Shown here piece after piece: positions 22,840 through 34,990 of a DNA stretch of 64,000 bases. The stretch covers positions 94,238,802-94,302,801 of the forward strand of contig NC_089581.1 in the NCBI RefSeq assembly GCF_019320115.1. The letters run 5' to 3'. Numbering within the stretch: position 1 is the stretch's first letter; the number at the start of each line of letters is the position of its first letter. The translations under genes were made by a program, and so were the position numbers. Below the pieces are notes generated by a model. The model did not search any database, was not told where the DNA came from, and saw only the letters and a list, made by a program, of their open reading frames with translations. This DNA comes from Miscanthus floridulus (taxonomy: Eukaryota; Streptophyta; Magnoliopsida; Poales; Poaceae).

Positions 22840-23311
22840 TGTCGATAGAATATCATTGGCAGTCCTTCGAGGGGTATCCCATGAAGGTAGATTGATCGGC
22901 AGAGAGGCGTGTAATTAAGAACAAGAAGGCAATAAAGACACACGAGTTAGATAGGTTCAGGCCATCAGTATGACGTAATACCCTACTCCTGTGGTCTGTT
23001 GGTTTATATTAGCTGTTGTATGATATTGCATGATTTTGGAGGGGGCCCTGCCCACCTTATATAGTCCAGGGGGAAGGGTTACAAGTCAGTTAGATCTAAG
23101 AGATAACCGGAAAGTAATAACAGATTACAGGAATCTTGGGATCATATGTATCCTAACAGATCTCATAGTATCTTCAGGATATCTTCCTGGTGTCTTGTAG
23201 GAGGCGCCGAGCAGAGTCGTTCCTCGCAAGGCTTTGTCTTGTGGGCTGGGCCACCCTTGGGGGCGCAGCTCACGTGGTCTGCCATGGGTATCCGGGGTCG
23301 TACCCCCCACA
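22840..23311 (-). repeat. 5' LTR of element C
   Basis: 472 bp, plus-strand start tgtcgatagaatatc and end taccccccaca (TG...CA). A TATA-like ctatataag is present on the coding strand, within 23055-23066. Confidence 0.88.
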
Positions 23312-26300
23312 GTGACACTATCGCCGTGCTCTGTGCGTCGCCGCACCACCATGCACACGGTCGGAGCACAATGCCGCTTCACCATGCCCTAGACCTAACC
23401 CTAGAGCTCTGCTAGGACTCCCTAATGCTGTAACGTCGCTCACCTAGCCGTGTCATTGCTGAAGACAATGATCCCACCGCTGAGCACCTTCGCCTGTGCT
23501 GCCATTGCCACCGGCGAGCCGCTGAGACAACCAAGGGCACTAGTAGACGCAGGGATGTCGAGTAGGTCATGATGGTGAAGACGCTACCGCCAGGGAGCTC
23601 GACAGTCGGCGAGCTCCGACCGGTCAGCGCCATCCTCTGCTCCTTGTCTCGCTTGATGCGTGGGCCAACCCGTGGGGTCCAGCTGTCAGTCAGGGTTTTG
23701 AATTTTTCTTTATTTATTTTTCTAGATTTTGTTGCAAACTTCCAAAATTCATAACTGGAGCTAGGAATGTCTAAATTGAGTGAACCAAATTTTGTTGGAT
23801 TCATCATGAAGTGTACTATTTGATAAAAAATATGAAACCTACTATTTGGAGTATTTTTCTAGGGGAATTAAATCAAGTTAGATAAGTGCTTTTAAATTAG
23901 TTTCTATCTTGTAAAAAGCATAACTTGAGCTAGAGAAATGAAAAAAAACTATGATTCTATTTTTTTGGTCTTGTGTTGACATTCTCTAGCTAGAAAAAAT
24001 ACTAAACCTACAGTAGGCATACTTGAAATATGGTCTTACTATTTAACCTAGAATACTTGCTAGTTTCTAGTGAAATTAATTAGGGTAAATATACATAAAT
24101 TATGATCATGCAAATTTTTACACAGTGTTCTTGTGCTAAAAGGAAAGTAAGAATAATATGAAATCTGTTGTTTGACACCTTTCATTAGGCTAAACTATTT
24201 TTGCTAAAATAAGCTTATGTAGCTTGTCATTTTTGTAGAGATAACTATACTTATCAAAATGAAATGAAATTTGTAGTGTATACTATTGGGGTCATGTGTA
24301 GGATACTATAATTTTCTCAGAATTTATTCAGCACTTAGAAATATTTATCCTTTAAATCACTTTATTATATAAGGAAATTAATAAATGCATGTAAATAAGT
24401 TATCGGGCTTAACCATGATGTTTACTATAGTGCATGTAATTCATATGGTCTGTTGGTATTGGTAGTTATGCTCAAAGTTAATTGGTTACAGGCAGCTGGT
24501 TAATTATTGCTCTATAATTCAACTAGATGGCTGCATATATAGTTTTTGTTGTGATGACAATTTTGTGATGATAATGATCTCTTCTGTGAAACTTGTTGAT
24601 AACAAAGTTGTAGATAACTTACTCATATGTATTATCCTAAAATTTCATAGTTATAGGCTAAGGGGTTTGAGAGTTATAGCTTCTAGAAGTCTGCTAGCAG
24701 AGTTGCTTATTCTCTGGATAGGTCTGAATGATTGAATTGTTTGACCTGGCTAACTATTGAATCACCTTATGATGATTATAAGAAAGTCGTAGATAATTTT
24801 ATCAGATTTTTAGAAAGTCCAAGATCATATTAGTTGAATGTGTAAAACTCCTGTTATGGTCAAAACAAGTGGTTGTTGTCTTGTAGTCCAGAAAATGCTT
24901 CAAATGGATGTTTGATTAGTTTCTAGAGAAGAGATATCCACCTACTCAGTAAAATATAATTAATCTTGCTATCACCTTAGTACCTTGATGTTAATGACAT
25001 TTATGTTTATGCATCATACCATATCATTCATATCACCTATGCATTCTTGTATCTTATTTTGCGCTCATGCATATAGGATCGCCGGAAGGAATCGCGCTAT
25101 TGCAATTCGAGGTTATGGACCAAGAGGACCAGGAGGCACCATAGCAAGGAGCTCTAGAAGGTGAATAGTAGGTCCTAGAATAGTTACCGGAGTGCCCGGA
25201 TCATAAGCCCACCTCTTTTCTGAAAGGCAAGCCCCGGAGCATTCTAAGTCTCCTATGTTTTTACAAATATCACTTGCATCCTTTATGTTTGATGCATTAG
25301 GTTATAGGAGTTTATTGAAAACACTTGATGCATATAACTCCCTTGTCCAGAAATATACCTTAAACCCTATGTAGGTCCAGGATCGAATATATGCTTAACC
25401 ATGCTTAGATCGGTAGAAGTCGGGTGATTTCCTATCACCTGCGAGATATAGGTGGATACTAGAGCATGGTTGGCTATATTTGCTATCGTGGAAAAGAATC
25501 ATGGGATAATGTAACTATAGGTCGGGCAGAGTCTATGTGTAGGCTGACTCATGTGATTCCGCCTGTGTCGATTAAGGACCATGTCGTTGTTGAAGCTTTA
25601 GTCGAGATTGAACACATGCCTCTCACTTAACTGGCCGGATAACTCGTTCCGACCTGTGAAGCCAAGTAGCTCAACTCAGGCTGGGCCTCATTCTATTAGA
25701 GTGCGCACACTGGAGGTAGTAAGGATGTGCGGGGAGCCGGTGTGAGGCTAAGGGCATGTTAGAGTCCTGATCGACCTGGCATCTGGTAGTGTCCCTGAGG
25801 GTGCGGCGCTAATCGAACCCACGAAATGTGCACATGAGTTGTACCAAAGGTGACCCGACACGACCCCAATGGGGGAAGTGTGGGTTTATGTTAGGAATAA
25901 CTGCCCAGCTAGTTGCAACCGATTCGAATCGTCGTCTCTCCCGGATAGCGAGAAACTTGACTAGTCCCAACATCGTAGTAATTAAACTATGGCATTTGAT
26001 GGTTATGATGAACATGGAAATGTTACACCGGCTATGGTTATTATTGTTATGCTACATAATCATACATCACATGTTTGGCACAGGTTAGATGCTAATATAG
26101 AGATGAATAGCTATAATTAACTTGGAATCGAATTATAATATGTATGGCTCAACTAGTGTCTTTTTATGCAAAATGCTATCAAGGTAGCTCCACTTATAAA
26201 GTCTTGTATGATCCTTGGAGTCACTTTATTTTTGGTTGATGATGGGTAAGTCTAGCTGAGTACCTTCTTGTACTCAGGGTTTATTTTCCACTTGTTGCAT

Positions 26301-26739
26301 ATAACACTGGTCTATCATAGATATTATAAGAACTGCTTTTGTCCCATTGTGGACTGAGGAGTAGGCCATGAGCAAGGTGCTTCTATATATCTAATCTATT
26401 ATGCTTTTGTGGAATGTGATCATAAACTGGCAAGTATTTTAATAATGGTGTGGGATGTTAGTTTAAAACCTATCTTTGCTTCTGCTACTACTGTATTTGA
26501 ACTTGGTACTGTAATAACTCTTTTCGTACTCCGATGTATGCTTGAATTACTTGAACTTACATAACATGTGGCTTGTATGTTGAATCATGAACGATCTTAG
26601 TTGCATGTTGGATTATTCGAGATCCTTTGTGATACTCGATGAACTACCAGGGTTTATATGGGCTCAAGTATGATAGTGCTATCAGCTGCGGTGGTTGCCA
26701 TTGTACTTGTGCTCTTATAAATTGGTCGGCTCTGCCACA
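23312..26739 (+). mobile_element. Right piece of LTR E (Tekay/Del-type)
   Basis: This runs to cttataaattggtcggctctgccaca, the same terminus as the complete Tekay element's LTRs (...cgtataattggtcggttctgttaca). Shared landmarks in the same order include the segment coding for PECPDH-P-SF--GKP-SI (about 25190), the cgattaaggacc...ttaactggccggataa stretch (about 25570-25650), and gggtaagtctagctgagtaccttc-tgtactcagggttt (about 26245). No PBS follows; LINE sequence starts at once at 26740, so this is a solo LTR or the 3' LTR of an element whose body lies left of the window. Confidence 0.8.
26194..26201 (+). promoter_or_regulatory. TATA-like box of LTR E
   Basis: ttataaag, followed by a segment (atgatccttggagtca) also seen after the equivalent box at 50612 in the complete Tekay LTR. 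Confidence 0.5.
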
Positions 26740-29018
26740 ATGATTGTCCTAAATTCCTTGATTGAGTATGCTACTCGGGAGCAATTATTGCAGCCATTGT
26801 CTATGCAGCAGGTCCAGCATCGGGTTTCTTTGTATGCTGATGATGCAGTTGTTTTCCTAAGGCTGGCAAGAGATGACCTGTACTTGGTGAAAGAGCTCCT
26901 GGACCTTTTTGGACATGCTTCCTGTCTCCGAACCAACCTGTCCAAAAGCTTGATTTCTCCCATTCATTGCTCTGTTGATAAAGTGGCCGCTACAGCTGAT
27001 ATCTTATCCTGTACCATCAAGGAATTTCCATGCACCTATCTTGGGCTCCCTCTGACAATTGGGAAACCCACCAAGGAGGATTTGCAACCAATAATTAACA
27101 AGGTGGCAGATTACTTGACGGGCTGGAAAGCCTTATTAATGAATAGGGCGAGAAGATTGGTAATGGTTCGAGTAGTTTTAACAGCTGTTCCCATTTACCT
27201 TTTCATCACCATGGACTTGCCAAAATGGTTTCTGAAGGCTATTATTAAGAAAAGGAGAGGTTTCCTTTGGAAAGGTCAGGAACAAGCTAATGGTGGTAAT
27301 TGTTTGGTGGCTTGGGAGAGGCTGCAGCGACCTCTTGAATATGGTGGCCTTGGGATCCATAACTTAGAACTCCTTGGCTGCGCTTTAAGGATTCGTTAGC
27401 TGTGGGCTGAGAAAACCGATCCATCAAGACCATGGGCTGGTCTTCTAGTACAAGTCCCCCGCAAGGCTCAGGCCCTCTTCAATATTGCAGTAGATGCCAT
27501 AGTAGGGAATGGTGAGAAAATTCGGTTCTGGACAGATAGATGGTTAGACGGTCACACCTTGGCTGAGTTGGCCCCCAACCTAGTTAATGCTGTCCCCAAA
27601 TGTATAGCCAAGAGACTGTACTATTGCTCAGGCACTCTAGAACAGAAAGTGGGTAGATGACATCAGGGGAGCTCACACAAGTACCAGTCCTTATCGAGTA
27701 CCTGCAACTCTGGGACATGATGGATGGAATGGTTCTACAGCAACAGGTTCTAGATCAATTTACTTGGAAGCTAGCCCAATCTGGTTTATACATAAGTAAA
27801 TCAGCTTATGTTGCCTTCTTTGTGGAAACCACCTAGGTTTGATCCTTGGAGAAGAATTTGGAAACGTTGGGCGCCTCCTCGTTGCAAATTTTTTATCTGG
27901 TTGGTTTTCCACAATCGGTGTTGGACGGCTGATCGCCTTGCGAAGAGGGAACTGCCCCATCCTAAGACTTGCCCTTTGTGTGATCAAGCTGAAGAGACTA
28001 TTCATCATATCTTGGTTGGTTGTGTATTCACACGTCAAATATGGGCTCGAATCTTCCAATACTTGGGTCTCTGTTCTCTATCGCCAGAACCTATAGCATC
28101 TTGTTTCTCTAAATGTGTAAGAGGCGTGCTGGGGGAAGGGGCTGGCGGCGGCAGTGGAGGTGGCGGCTAGGGTTGGGAGGCAGGCAGTGGGAGAGAGGGC
28201 GGCAGTAGGCAGAGGGGAGGCGGTAGGCGCAGGGAGAGGAGAGGAGGAGATAGGAAGGAGCAATCACTCGTCTATTGCTTAGTTTGATTGATTACATCCC
28301 CTTAGTATTTATAGTCCCTATAGGACTTGGACTCCACGCAACCTACGGGAGATCCTTATAGGATTGGATTCTCCCTTCCATACTAACAAACTCCAATTCC
28401 ATAACTAACCAAACTCTAATAGACTCTATATGATAACTTGGGTAACTGAAGGCGTGATCGACGAGAGCGGCGGCGCCCTCCCTCCTGGGTGCGCGTGGCC
28501 CCTAGGGCGCGCTGGTGGTGGTGCTTGGTGCCCCTCTCAGCCCTGTTAGCTCTAGGTTGGGGGGCCTCTATTGGACGTATGACAAAATGGTGGTGGAAGG
28601 CAATATTGTTCAGTGCCCAAGGCTGAATGGAAGGGTCTCAACTCCTTGATAATTTTAGGTAGCCTGGGAGGTATGGAAGCACCGTAACTCTTGTGTGTTT
28701 GAAAATGCCACGCTAAGCATCTAGGAGGTTCTTAGGGCTGTCAGCGCTAAGGGCAATCTTTGGTGCAGTGCTGGAGCAAGAAAGCTCTAGGAACTCTTGG
28801 TCAGGGAGCCGGCCTTGGGGGTATAAGGCAGGCTGTTTTTGTTTTTGTCTAGGTCGACATCAATATAGTTTGTGGCGCGCCTGTTTTAGTTAAGTGAGTG
28901 AGTGGGTGTGTATTGATGGTGTTTTTGTACTCGAGTAGGGTCTAACCAGACTTGTGTATTTTTATCTCTACCTTAATGAAATGACGCGCAGCTCTCCTGA
29001 GTAGTTTGAGAAAAAAAA
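26740..29018 (+). mobile_element. LINE 1: 3' part of an L1-type LINE
   Basis: It begins in the middle of ORF2 because LTR E is inserted there. An ORF2 fragment is open to 27399, with the RT box YADDAVVF at about 26836 and then LGLPLTIGKPTKEDL and GGLGIHNLELL. After stops, the zf-RVT domain follows (CWTADRLAKRELPHP, CPLCDQAEETIHHILVGCVF) at about 27925-28040. A solo LTR interrupts it at 28116-28584. The end of ORF2 (WEVWKHRNSCVFENA) is at about 28660-28700, then a 3' UTR and an eight-A tail at 29011-29018. It is dead: several stops. Confidence 0.85.
28116..28584 (-). mobile_element. Solo LTR in LINE 1
   Basis: A 469-bp insertion between perfect 5-bp repeats AAATG (28111-28115 and 28585-28589). 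It begins TGTAAGAGGC and ends GTATGACA (TG...CA). A TATA-like ctataaatac lies on the minus strand at 28305-28314, so the LTR probably reads leftward. The size suggests a copia-type element, but there is no internal region to prove it. Confidence 0.8.
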
Positions 29019-29580
29019 TCACTTGTTTGATAAGGAGGCATCACATTGAAATTGTGGGTTAACCAATTCAACGAGGAGCCAATCGTGTGAGGTCTAGAGG
29101 CACGTGTTCAGCCAGCCAAATAGAGGTGCAGAAGATTAAATGTTAGTTTAGATTTATTACCCATTTTCCTTGTCCAGAGGAGTCCACATCTTTTCTATGC
29201 ATTTGATCTTTGGTCTTGAAGTAAATCAGCACAGCAGTTCAGTCCTTACTTCTGAAGCAGCTTTTTATGAACAGCAGCATTCGACAGCACAGTGAATCAG
29301 TATTTGTGGAAAGCTAAGTACAGAAACTTCTTAGAAAGAAAAGACTGAATAGAGCTTACATTATTTCTCTCTCTCCCGAGACAAGGGTACGTTTGGATCC
29401 CTTGCCCTTGCCCAGCTTCATCCAGCCTTGCCGAGCAATGTAATGTGTTTGGTTGTAGGTAAAAATATTACTTTGCTAGGCAAACTTGCTTGCATCGGCA
29501 AGAAATTCCTTGCTGAACCAAGCAGCCAATCTAGCTCTGCTGCTGAGTGATAGCTTGCCTATACGAGTATTGCTGACCCA
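29019..29580. other. Sequence between LINE 1 and LINE 2, no gene seen
   Basis: No coding region is supported. A gggtacgtttggatcc block near 29386 resembles MITE ends common in grasses, but I could not find its inverted partner. 29565-29580 is the left copy of the LINE 2 target duplication (gagtattgctgaccca). Confidence 0.5.
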
Positions 29581-30648
29581 CAAGTATTGACAGAGAAAAT
29601 ACTATCAACCTCACTGAACTTGGACTGAATACTCATGATATGGCAGATCTGGACCCCCCCCTTTCACTGCAGAGGAAGTCTGGAGAACTATTCAGCAGCT
29701 ACCTCCTAGATAAAGCACATGGACCCAATGGTTTCACAGGTCATTTTTACAAGTTGTGTTGGCCAATCATCAAGGATGACATAATGGCTGCATTTTTGGC
29801 AATTTGGAGCAGGAAATTTGCCAATTTAGGGTTCTCAACACAGCCTACATCACCTTACTCCCTAAGGTGGAGTCAGCGGAGCAGCCAAAGGACTTCCGGT
29901 CTATAAGCTTAGTCCATAGTTTTGCTAAGCTAGTCACAAAATTGCTAGGCCAATCACCTTGCATGTCGGCTATAGCACTTGGTGTCACCCAACCAGAGTG
30001 CCTTCATAAAAGGTCGTTTTATTCCAGATAATTTCATGTTGGTTCAGCAAACAGCAAGATTCCTTCACTAGCAAAAACTAGCCTTGAATTCTCCTTAAAT
30101 TGGATATATCTAAAGCCTTTGACTCAGTTTCTTGGCCTTTTCTCCTTGAGGTGCTAAAACATTTGGGTTTTGGTCCGATTTGGAGAGATGTGATTAGTGG
30201 CCTGCTAGCTTCTTCCTCCACATAGGTACTGCTCAATGGAATTCCTGGTAACTCTATATTTCACCAGCATGGTTTGCGACAGGGGGATCCCCTATCTCCT
30301 ATGATGTTCATCCTGGTTATGGATGTGCTAGGACTTATGATCTCTAAGGCAGCCAGTGAGGGGCTCTTACAACCCTTGTCACAGGCGGGTACTGCAGCAT
30401 AGAATCTCTCTCTATGCTGACGATGTGGTGTTGTTTCTTAGATAGGAAGCTAGTGACATTAATTTGGTTTTGAGAATTCTCAACATTTTCGGTGATGCAT
30501 CAGGGCTTAAAACCAACCTACAAAAGAGCAACATCTTGCCCATCAAGGTGTGGAGACACGGAGCTGCTCACCATTCAAAACCTACTGCCTTGTGCCATTT
30601 AGAATTCCAATGCAAATATTTAGGTTTACCCCTCTCCCTTAAGAAGCT

Positions 30649-31137
30649 TGTTAGATAATCTACTACTACCTTGTGTGAACATAGTAAGGGAAGGCGGCGC
30701 CGAAAGGCCCCCTGCTGTGATACTGTAGTCGCTGCAGGTGCAGGCGCCGCACGGCTCACCTGTAGCACTAGTAGGCATATGCAGTGGCCGGCGCAGAGTC
30801 AGCCCTGTATATTATCTAGTTACTATTGCAGCATGTGCGTTGTACTAGGACTAGATGGATAGAGTTATATAAATAGACTACCTACTGATAACTCAGTAAA
30901 GAGGGTTCAGATTTACCATCTCCCAGACAGGGCTTTGGCCAACGCTGGTGTCTTGTAATGTGTGTGTATGCTCTATTCTCCCTTCTTCTTCTTCTAGCTC
31001 TAGCCATAGTGTGTGGGGACAGGACAACGCTTGTTCGTGGTCGACACGGCTAGTGGGTGCTCGGCAACACTAGCGGGTGCTCGGCAAGACTAGGTGAGTG
31101 TTTCACTCACCTGAGTCGGTGATCCTATGGGCCAACA
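30649..31137 (+). repeat. 5' LTR of the copia element
   Basis: 489 bp, tgttagataatc...gggccaaca. A TATA box (tatataaata) lies at 30866-30875, followed downstream by a pyrimidine-rich ttctcccttcttcttcttct stretch. Confidence 0.9.
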
Positions 31138-31139
31138 AG

Positions 31140-31153
31140 TGGTATCAGAGCCA
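31140..31153 (+). promoter_or_regulatory. Primer-binding site of the copia element
   Basis: tggtatcagagcca, two bases after the LTR, complementary to the 3' end of initiator tRNA-Met, the usual primer for plant copia elements. Confidence 0.85.
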
Positions 31154-31185
31154 TACAAACGTCGTCGCTAGACTAACCGCTGGCG

Positions 31186-32245
31186 ATGATGGGTGGCTCG
31201 AAGATGGGCGACAGCAGTGGCACTGATGTGGCTGCCCTAGCCATGACCGGAAGGCCATTGTTCGCACGGTGCGGGAGGTCAGCGGCACTAGTTGGCCGAC
31301 TGCTGACTCGCACCAACTATGGAGAGTGGTCAGTGACCATGAAGGTCAAGCTCAGAGCCCGATGGCTCTGGAATGCTGTTGACAAGGGTACCGACAATGA
31401 AGAAGATGACATGTCAGCGTTAGAGGCTATCCTCGCTGCTGTACCAACGATGAGTACAGGGAGCCAGTTGGGGGCGAAGAGCTCGGCTAAGGAGGCATGG
31501 GAGGCTATTACGGTGATGCGCGTCAGTTCCGACCACGCAAAGAAGGCGACGGCCCAGCTCCTGAAGCAGGAGTACGGCAACCTCAAGTTCAAGGATAGTG
31601 AAACGGTGGAGGACTTCTCCCTCCGCCTGCAGACGCTCATCAGCAAGCTGAAGAGCCATGGCGTCACCATCAATGAAGAGGAGGCGGTCTCCAAGTATCT
31701 CCACTCCATGCCAGCAAAGTACATCCAGATCGCTCTCTCCATAGAGACGATGTTGGACTTGTCCACCCTCACCATTGAGGATGTGACAGGCCATTTGCCG
31801 GTGGTGGACGAGCGCCTGGAGCAGGCGATAGCAACGAAGGACAGTGGGAAACTCCTGCTGACGAAAGAGAAGTGGGCTGCTCGGAGGAACTCTGGGAAGG
31901 CAGCCTCCTCTAGCCGCTGGTGGCAATGGCAAGCGTCGTGGCAAGGCTTCTTCGAAGAAGAAGCAGGTCGACCCCAACGCCTGCCGATGTTGTGGGAAGA
32001 TGGGCCATTGGGCACGAGAGTGCCCAAATTGCAAGCAGGAGAAGAAGGCTCAGGCTCACCTGGCACAAGCTGACGATGAGGATGAGGCCACTATCCTGAT
32101 GGCAATGTTCTATGCACTGCACGACATCGAGGCTGAGGAGAGGGAAGAGGTGACGATGGTGGAAGGACATGGGCAGGCCCTAAAAACTATCAACCTTGAC
32201 GAACCATGTGCCCAAGTCCACCTCGGAATGTGTGGGCGCCGACAA
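31186..32245 (+). pseudogene. Copia gag with CCHC zinc knuckle
   Basis: Open from the ATG at 31186 to 32073, with the copia gag pattern LLTRTNYGEWSVTMKVKLRA, AKEAWEAITVMRV and TVEDFSLRLQTLISKLKSHG. A frameshift near 31910 moves the knuckle (C-x2-C-x4-H-x4-C, CRCCGKMGHWAREC, about 31985-32025) into another frame, which stays open to 32248. An acidic stretch (AQADDEDEA) follows the knuckle. Confidence 0.85.
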
Positions 32246-32560
32246 TGATCAACGGTGGTATCTAGACTCTAGTGCCAGCAACCACATGATGGGCTCCAAG
32301 GAATCCTTCTCCTGAGCTCGACGACGATGTTACCAGGTACGGTAAAGTTTGGTGACTGGCTCAAGGGTGGCTATCCAAGGGCGCAGCACCATTATCTTCA
32401 GGTGCCAGAACAGGGAGCACCGCACACTAATGGATGTATATTACATCCCATAGCTGCTGTTCCAGCATCATCAGCATTGGTCAGCTAGATGAGTGTGGTA
32501 GCTGAGGTACTGATCAAGGACGGAGTCCTTAGGATCAGGGACTGGGAGCAGTGACTTCTT
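32246..32560 (+). pseudogene. Copia protease region, broken
   Basis: WYLDSSASNHMMG at about 32258 is the copia protease signature, with SSAS in place of the usual S/T-G-A-S, so the active-site Gly is lost. Stops follow shortly after. Confidence 0.7.
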
Positions 32561-32566
32561 GCCAAG

Positions 32567-33560
32567 GTGAAGAGGTCCATGAACTGGTTGTACCTGCTCG
32601 ACCTGAAGGTAGAGCAGTTGGTGTACCTGGCGGCAAGGCACTCTGAGGAACTATGGATGTGGCATGCTCGGTTTGGACATCTCAGCTTCGACAGCGCTTG
32701 GTCGGCTGGAGAAGATGGTCCGAGGGCTACCCCACATCAAGCATGGAGGCGAGTTGTGTGACAACTTCCTGGCCAAGAAGTAGAGGAGGCTACCTTTCCC
32801 AAAGGCGGCCAAGTATCGCATGAAGGATGCTCTCGAGCTCGTCCACGGTGACCTCTGCGAGTCGATCACGCTTGCTACAAATGGTGGTCGTTGGTACTTC
32901 CTCCTGCTCGTGGATGATTATAGTCGCTACATGTGGCTACAACTCCTGACGAGCAAGGATGAAATCGGCAGCGGCGATCAAGAAGTTCAAGACGCATGTG
33001 GAGGCCGAGAGCGGCAAGAAGCTCCAGGGTGCTGAGGACTGATCGTGGCTGGCGAATTCACTTTGGTGGAGTTCGCTGCGTACTGCATTGATCAGGGTGT
33101 GGGGCAACACCACACCATGCCGTACTCGCCACAACAAAATGGCATGGTGGAGAGGTAGAACCAGACGATGGTCAGCATGGCCCAATCCATGATGAAGGAC
33201 CAAAGGGATGCCGTCAAGGTTCTAGGGTGAGGCAATGACCACGACGGTGTTCATCCTCAACCACACTCCAACTAAGGCCCTGATGGGCAAGGATGTCATT
33301 CGAAAGCTTGGTATGGGCGCAAGCCGAGCGTGTCCTTCCTCTAGACATTCGGCTGCATTGGCCACGTCAAGGAAGATGAAGCCGAACCTCACCAAGTTGG
33401 AGGACAGGAGCACACCGATGGTGTTCCTAGGCTACTGCGGAGGGTACCAAGGCATACCGGACTCTACTGACCCATGTGGAGGCAAGGTTCTTGTCTCGTG
33501 CGATGTTGTGTTCAATGAGGAGGCGGCTTGGGACTGGAGCAAGTTCGAGCATAGGGGGAG
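32567..33560 (+). pseudogene. Copia integrase, broken
   Basis: The zinc-domain start LWMWHARFGHLS is at about 32650. The catalytic core has ELVHGDLCE (first Asp), YFLLLVDDYSRYMWLQLL (second Asp region), and YSPQQNGMVER (the Glu), the last at about 33122-33155. Frames change near 32760 and 32980. Confidence 0.82.
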
Positions 33561-33632
33561 CTAGCAACTTCACCTCGCACCTTCATCGCCAAGCACCTGG
33601 TCATCCACGATGGTGGAGACACTAGGGAAGAG

Positions 33633-34013
33633 GTGCCAAGCACTTCGGGAGGAGCATCAAGCACTCCAGCAGTAGAGCTGAGCACCCCTGGTGCAGTGCC
33701 GAGCACTTTGGGAGGGATGCCGAGCACTCCGGGAGGAGTGCCCAGCACTCCTAGAGGGATGCCGAGCACACCAAGAGTTGTGCCGGGAGGTTCTATAGTG
33801 GTGGCGACCACTACAGGACGCGTGCCGAGCACTCCCATGGCGGAGCCAAGACGTCTTGCAGTGTTGCCAACCACTCCAATACTAAGGCTAGGCACTCCTA
33901 CAGTGTGGCCGAACACTGCAGGAGTTATGATGAGTTGTCCAGAAGTAGTGCCGAGCACTGCAACCAGGGTGCCAAGCACTCCAGGCGCTATGACAAGCAC
34001 TCTAGCAGAATAG
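33633..34013 (+). repeat. In-frame PST-rich tandem repeat between copia integrase and RT
   Basis: About a dozen diverged units of 24-27 bp built on (a/g)tgccgagcactcc-ggagg, read as repeats of (M/V)PSTP-G. The strand stays open for 126 codons. It lies in the spacer between integrase and RT, which is usually variable in copia polyproteins. Confidence 0.75.
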
Positions 34014-34299
34014 AGAACTCTATCGACGCCGATCGAGTTTGCCTCACCTTCAAGTGACATCACTAAGTTCGTGGATGCCTTCCATGAAGGTAAGGAGGTG
34101 CAGTTTCATAGGCTGGACGACATCGTCGATGGCATAGGACCCTCAGGACTGGCTGGTTGGCTGCTCAATGACATAGAGCTGCTGCTTATCAGTGCAGATG
34201 AACCACCCATGTTCGCGCTAGCTGAGCAGGACAAAAACTGGTGATGAGCAATGCTGGAGGAGATAAAGGTGATTGAGGAAAATGAGACTAGCAGCTCGT

Positions 34300-34990
34300 C
34301 GATCCACCTCTAGGATGTCGTCCGATCAGCCTGAAGTGGGTGTACAAGGTTAAGCGGGACGAGCTTGGCGCCATTGTCAAGCACAAGGCGCGTCTCATCA
34401 CCCGAGGCTTTGTTTAGCGCGAGGGCATAGACTTCAAGGAGGTCTTTGTGCTAGTAGCGCACATGGAGTCGGTCCATTTGCTACTAGCTTTGGCAGCAGC
34501 AAAGGATTGGCACGTCCATCACTTGGACGTTAAATCGGCCTTCCTCAACGGCGAGCTAGGCGGAGATGGTCTTCATCAGGCAACCTCTAGGTTTTGCCAT
34601 CAAGGGAGAGGAGCACAGGGTGCTCTGACTACGTAAGGCGCTCTATCTGCTGTGGCAGGCCCCTCGAGCATGGAATGCCAAGCTTGACGCCATGCTGGGC
34701 GAGCTTGGGTTTCAACGGTGCGCAACCTGAGCACGCACTCTAGATGCGACGATGGGGGGAAGGAGGAGCTTGTCGTCGGCATGTATGTGGATGACTTAAT
34801 CATCACCGGCGCACGCACGGAGGATATCAATAGCTTCAAGCGCGAGATGGCGGCTCATTTTCGAATAAGCGATCTCGACGCACTCTCCTACTACCTCAGC
34901 ATCGAGGTGAGATAGGGGAAGGAGGAACTCATGCTCGGTCAGAGCTCGTATGCCTCCAAGCTATTGGAGAGGAGCGGCACGACTGAGTGC
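34300..34990 (+). pseudogene. Copia reverse transcriptase, broken
   Basis: Contains HKARLITRGFV, AAAKDWHVHHLDVKSAFLNG (the first catalytic Asp region) and the MYVDDLIITG box (YVDD codons at 34784-34795). The stretch between these two is frameshifted. Confidence 0.87.

Larger units (their letters stand above)
212..23311 (-). mobile_element. Element C: Tat-lineage Ty3/gypsy retrotransposon with two nested insertions
   Basis: Structurally complete minus-strand element. Its 5' LTR is at 22840-23311, followed leftward by a PBS, gag, protease, RT, RNase H, a second archaeal-type RNase H, integrase, a tandem-repeat region, an antisense ORF on the plus strand, and the 3' LTR at 212-682. The gag finger (C-x2-H-x4-H-x4-C type), double RNase H and antisense PF04195 ORF are features of the Tat lineage (Tat/Ogre/RIRE2/Grande group). 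It is interrupted by a solo LTR (4075-7999) and by element B (10797-17241). The many in-frame stops and divergent LTRs show an old, inactive copy. Confidence 0.88.

Noticed and set aside
212..23311. CRISPR array or tandem-gene reading of the four repeated 470-bp blocks
   Set aside because: They are LTRs: TG...CA ends, TATA box, and gag-pol between them; the organism is a plant.
31317..32066. Long minus-strand reading frame of 249 codons
   Set aside because: It is the antisense shadow of the copia gag, which is GC-rich; the plus-strand frame carries the recognisable gag and zinc knuckle.
33512..34063. Minus-strand frame of 183 codons with repeated GVLGT motifs
   Set aside because: Antisense of the copia PST repeat; the repetition follows from the plus-strand tandem units.
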